DNA from: Pseudomonas asturiensis
Lineage (GTDB): Bacteria; Pseudomonadota; Gammaproteobacteria; Pseudomonadales; Pseudomonadaceae
Length of the DNA stretch: 64,000 bases
Direction: 5' to 3'
NCBI RefSeq assembly: GCF_900143095.1
Contig: NZ_FRDA01000001.1
Span: 567,357-631,356, forward strand
In this document: positions 62,427-64,000 of the stretch, in pieces
Layout of the letters: every line of letters begins with the position of its first letter
Position numbering within the stretch: the stretch's first letter is position 1
Program-made: the position numbers and the translations under genes
The notes under the pieces: model-generated
Database searches by the model: none
What the model was told of the DNA's origin: nothing
The model's input: the letters and a program-made list of their open reading frames with translations, nothing else

Positions 62427-63731
62427 TTAGCTGCGCTGGCGCTTGAGGTGATACGGTGCGGGATTAACTATGGGTGTGTCACCAGTAACGAGATCTGCTA
62501 CGAGTTGTCCCGCTGCTGGCGAGGTGCCAAAACCATGGCCTGAAAATCCGGAAGCAAGCGTCAAGCCCGGAATTTTATCTACAGGGGATATCACTGGGAG
62601 GCCGTCTGGCGTTACATCGATCATGCCAGCCCATTCGAGCTCTATGATGGCTTTTTTAAAAGCGGGCCAAGCTTCAGTAAGAGTGCGTAATGCAGCCCGA
62701 TTCAGTCCGTGATTGACAGTTGGGTCTATTGTCCTTCTCTGCTCGAAAGCAGAGGTGCCCTCATTAGAGCCGCGTCGCGACAGGGCCAGTTCTGTCATGA
62801 ACTCTCGCCCTAGGGAAAGATTCATATTTTTCCATTGAGAACGCAGTGTGGACAAGTAATGATGCCCGATCAGCAAGCTGTCAGGCACGATCGGCACCAT
62901 GAAAGCTCCCCTGTTCGTAATGATGTATCCGCCGTCCTGATGTTTGCGAAAGGAGATATCTGGAGTTCCTACTGCGACCTCAGTCATTCCCTCTATCGTC
63001 AGAGGAGCTGTTCGAAGGACTGAGGCGACTACCGGCAACGTCAAGAGTGGAACACCCAAGGTAGTCAGGAAGCGTCTCGACCACATGCCGCCAGAAAGGA
63101 TTACGTTATCGCAACGCACTTCCCCTCGCTCGGTTACAACACCGCTTACCTTGCCTGCCGACATGGATAGCGTTCGCACCGCGCAGTTCTCCACGATGAT
63201 AACGCCTTTTGCAATGGCCGCCCGTGCGATGGCACTGCAGGCAAGAGTAGGCTCTGCTCGGCCATCAGAGGCTGTGTAAATTCCGCCTGCCCAATCGACG
63301 GTGCACCCGGGAGAAAGATCAGCGATTTCTCTCCCTGTGACCAGGCGTGAGTCGAGCGAGGCATCAGCGACTGAATCCAACCATTCTTGATGTGAAGCCA
63401 TTTCTGAGGCTGAACTGGCGGTATACAAAATACCGGTCTGTCTGTAGCCAACATCGGCATTGAGCCGTTGCGCCATGGTGCCCCAAAGTTTTTCTGCAGC
63501 GATTGAAAGAGGGAGGTCCGGTTTGGCCCGGCCCATTTTCCGTATCCAACCCAGATTTCGCGAGGATTGTTCGCCAGCAATTCTGCCCTTTTCAAGCACC
63601 GTAACGGGTATGCCACGTTCTGCCAGCGACAAAGCTGCAGTGAGTCCGATAATGCCCCCTCCGATCACCACCACTGTCGTGGCGGCAGGAAGAACGACAG
63701 AAGTCTGGACGGGAGAGATAGAGGGGGCCAA
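62427..63731 (-). CDS. FAD-dependent amine/amino-acid oxidase (DAO family), paralogue of the 8-kb enzyme
   Basis: The 434-residue protein has VVVIGGGIIGLTAALSLAER and VLEKGRIAGEQSSRNLGW at the N-terminus and GFSGHGFGTSPAAGQLVADL at the C-terminus, the same landmarks as the protein at 7217-8542. The start is a TTG at 63731 supported by AAGGA 8 bases upstream. A RidA-family gene ends 71 bases before it, on the same strand. RidA proteins hydrolyse reactive imines or enamines, the products of such oxidases, so the pair forms a logical unit. Confidence 0.88.
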   Translation of the reverse strand: MAPSISPVQTSVVLPAATTVVVIGGGIIGLTAALSLAERGIPVTVLEKGRIAGEQSSRNLGWIRKMGRAKPDLPLSIAAEKLWGTMAQRLNADVGYRQTGILYTASSASEMASHQEWLDSVADASLDSRLVTGREIADLSPGCTVDWAGGIYTASDGRAEPTLACSAIARAAIAKGVIIVENCAVRTLSMSAGKVSGVVTERGEVRCDNVILSGGMWSRRFLTTLGVPLLTLPVVASVLRTAPLTIEGMTEVAVGTPDISFRKHQDGGYIITNRGAFMVPIVPDSLLIGHHYLSTLRSQWKNMNLSLGREFMTELALSRRGSNEGTSAFEQRRTIDPTVNHGLNRAALRTLTEAWPAFKKAIIELEWAGMIDVTPDGLPVISPVDKIPGLTLASGFSGHGFGTSPAAGQLVADLVTGDTPIVNPAPYHLKRQRS

Positions 63732-63802
63732 GTTTCTTATCCTTGATACTGTATTCGTTATCGAAAGTGCGTTGAATCGCTACGTGCTTGGGCAGCTAGG
63801 CG

Positions 63803-64000
63803 TCACGTGATGTTTTGAGTAATCGTGATTTCTTTGATATCGGCCTTTGAAACCCCGCGATAGGCGGTGACTTCAATTTCAACTTTGTATATCTCAGATC
63901 CCAGGGGAGGGCTGGTCAGCGTCAGCGTTGGATTAATGCCTCGCATTTTTTCTGCGTAAGTGGCCATCACGATATCTATATCCTTCGCAAACGGTATGAA
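63803..64000 (-). CDS. RidA/YjgF-family protein, 5' end outside window
   Basis: Sixty-five C-terminal codons and the stop are visible on the minus strand. Segments VMATYAEKMRGINPTLT and YKVEIEVTAYRG followed by a short end fit the C-terminal strand-helix of RidA-like enamine/imine deaminases. It is 71 bases upstream of the FAD oxidase and probably protects against, or processes, its imine product. The partial sequence limits certainty. Confidence 0.6.
   Translation of the reverse strand, partial: FIPFAKDIDIVMATYAEKMRGINPTLTLTSPPLGSEIYKVEIEVTAYRGVSKADIKEITITQNIT

Overview
The window looks like a chromosomal segment of a fluorescent Pseudomonas, probably of the P. syringae group or a close relative. 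Reasons: most genes have GC-rich third positions; family types are typical of pseudomonads (2-ketoarginine decarboxylase, FCD-GntR regulator, TarH-type chemoreceptor, Bcr/CflA transporters); and a Pseudomonas-style REP pair lies near 50.1 kb. No rRNA, tRNA or CRISPR array was seen. All calls come from reading the sequence, not from database searches.

Layout. 1-10 kb: amine and amino-acid catabolism. A partial ThDP-dependent decarboxylase and an aldehyde dehydrogenase are followed by a GntR regulator divergent from a four-gene run (small-molecule kinase, class III PLP phospho-lyase, HAD hydrolase, FAD amine oxidase), then a quinone-reductase-like dehydrogenase. 10-14 kb: a GNAT protein, a junction where two opposed genes have both lost their 5' ends, and an 808-residue membrane protein of unknown function.

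14-23.6 kb: the most interesting region, a lasso-peptide-like RiPP locus in three transcription units. The unit pointing left carries three phage-tail-collar (MdpB-like) proteins, a GNAT, an unlisted 54-residue precursor peptide (18915-19079), an HPr-kinase-like enzyme and a sulfotransferase. The precursor has a W-x-x-P-x-L leader motif, Thr at -2, a core starting with Gly, a Glu at core position 9 and a C-terminal Ser. The divergent unit has a second HPr-kinase-like protein, a PqqD-type recognition protein (B1) and a transglutaminase-like leader peptidase (B2). A third unit, convergent with the first, has an ATP-grasp enzyme coupled to an asparagine-synthetase-like macrolactam synthetase (C). 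All core lasso functions plus two or three tailoring functions are therefore present, beside an unexplained collar-protein triplet.

23.6-45.7 kb: a surface polysaccharide locus of the Wzx/Wzy type. One long leftward run holds an O-antigen ligase/polymerase-like protein, a WecG/TagA transferase, a Wzy-like protein, methyltransferase, AsnB, flippase, epimerase, Wzz and a second flippase. Further right come an initiating sugar transferase and a nucleotidyltransferase. A rightward run has a GT-B-like protein, a glycosyltransferase-methyltransferase fusion, an ABC flippase, UDP-GlcNAc 2-epimerase and a glycosyltransferase. A 92-bp MITE-like palindrome closes the locus.

45.9-52 kb: two Bcr/CflA drug transporters, a glutathione S-transferase pseudogene with two in-frame stops, a TetR regulator with a clear operator, and a chemoreceptor with a sigma-28-like promoter. 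52-64 kb: catabolic and redox genes. These are a two-component flavin monooxygenase with its reductase, LysR, cytochrome b561, an SrpA-like catalase, a phthalate-dioxygenase-reductase-like protein, aldehyde dehydrogenase, an AT-richer TetR/LysR pair, and a RidA/FAD-oxidase pair whose oxidase is a paralogue of the one near 8 kb.
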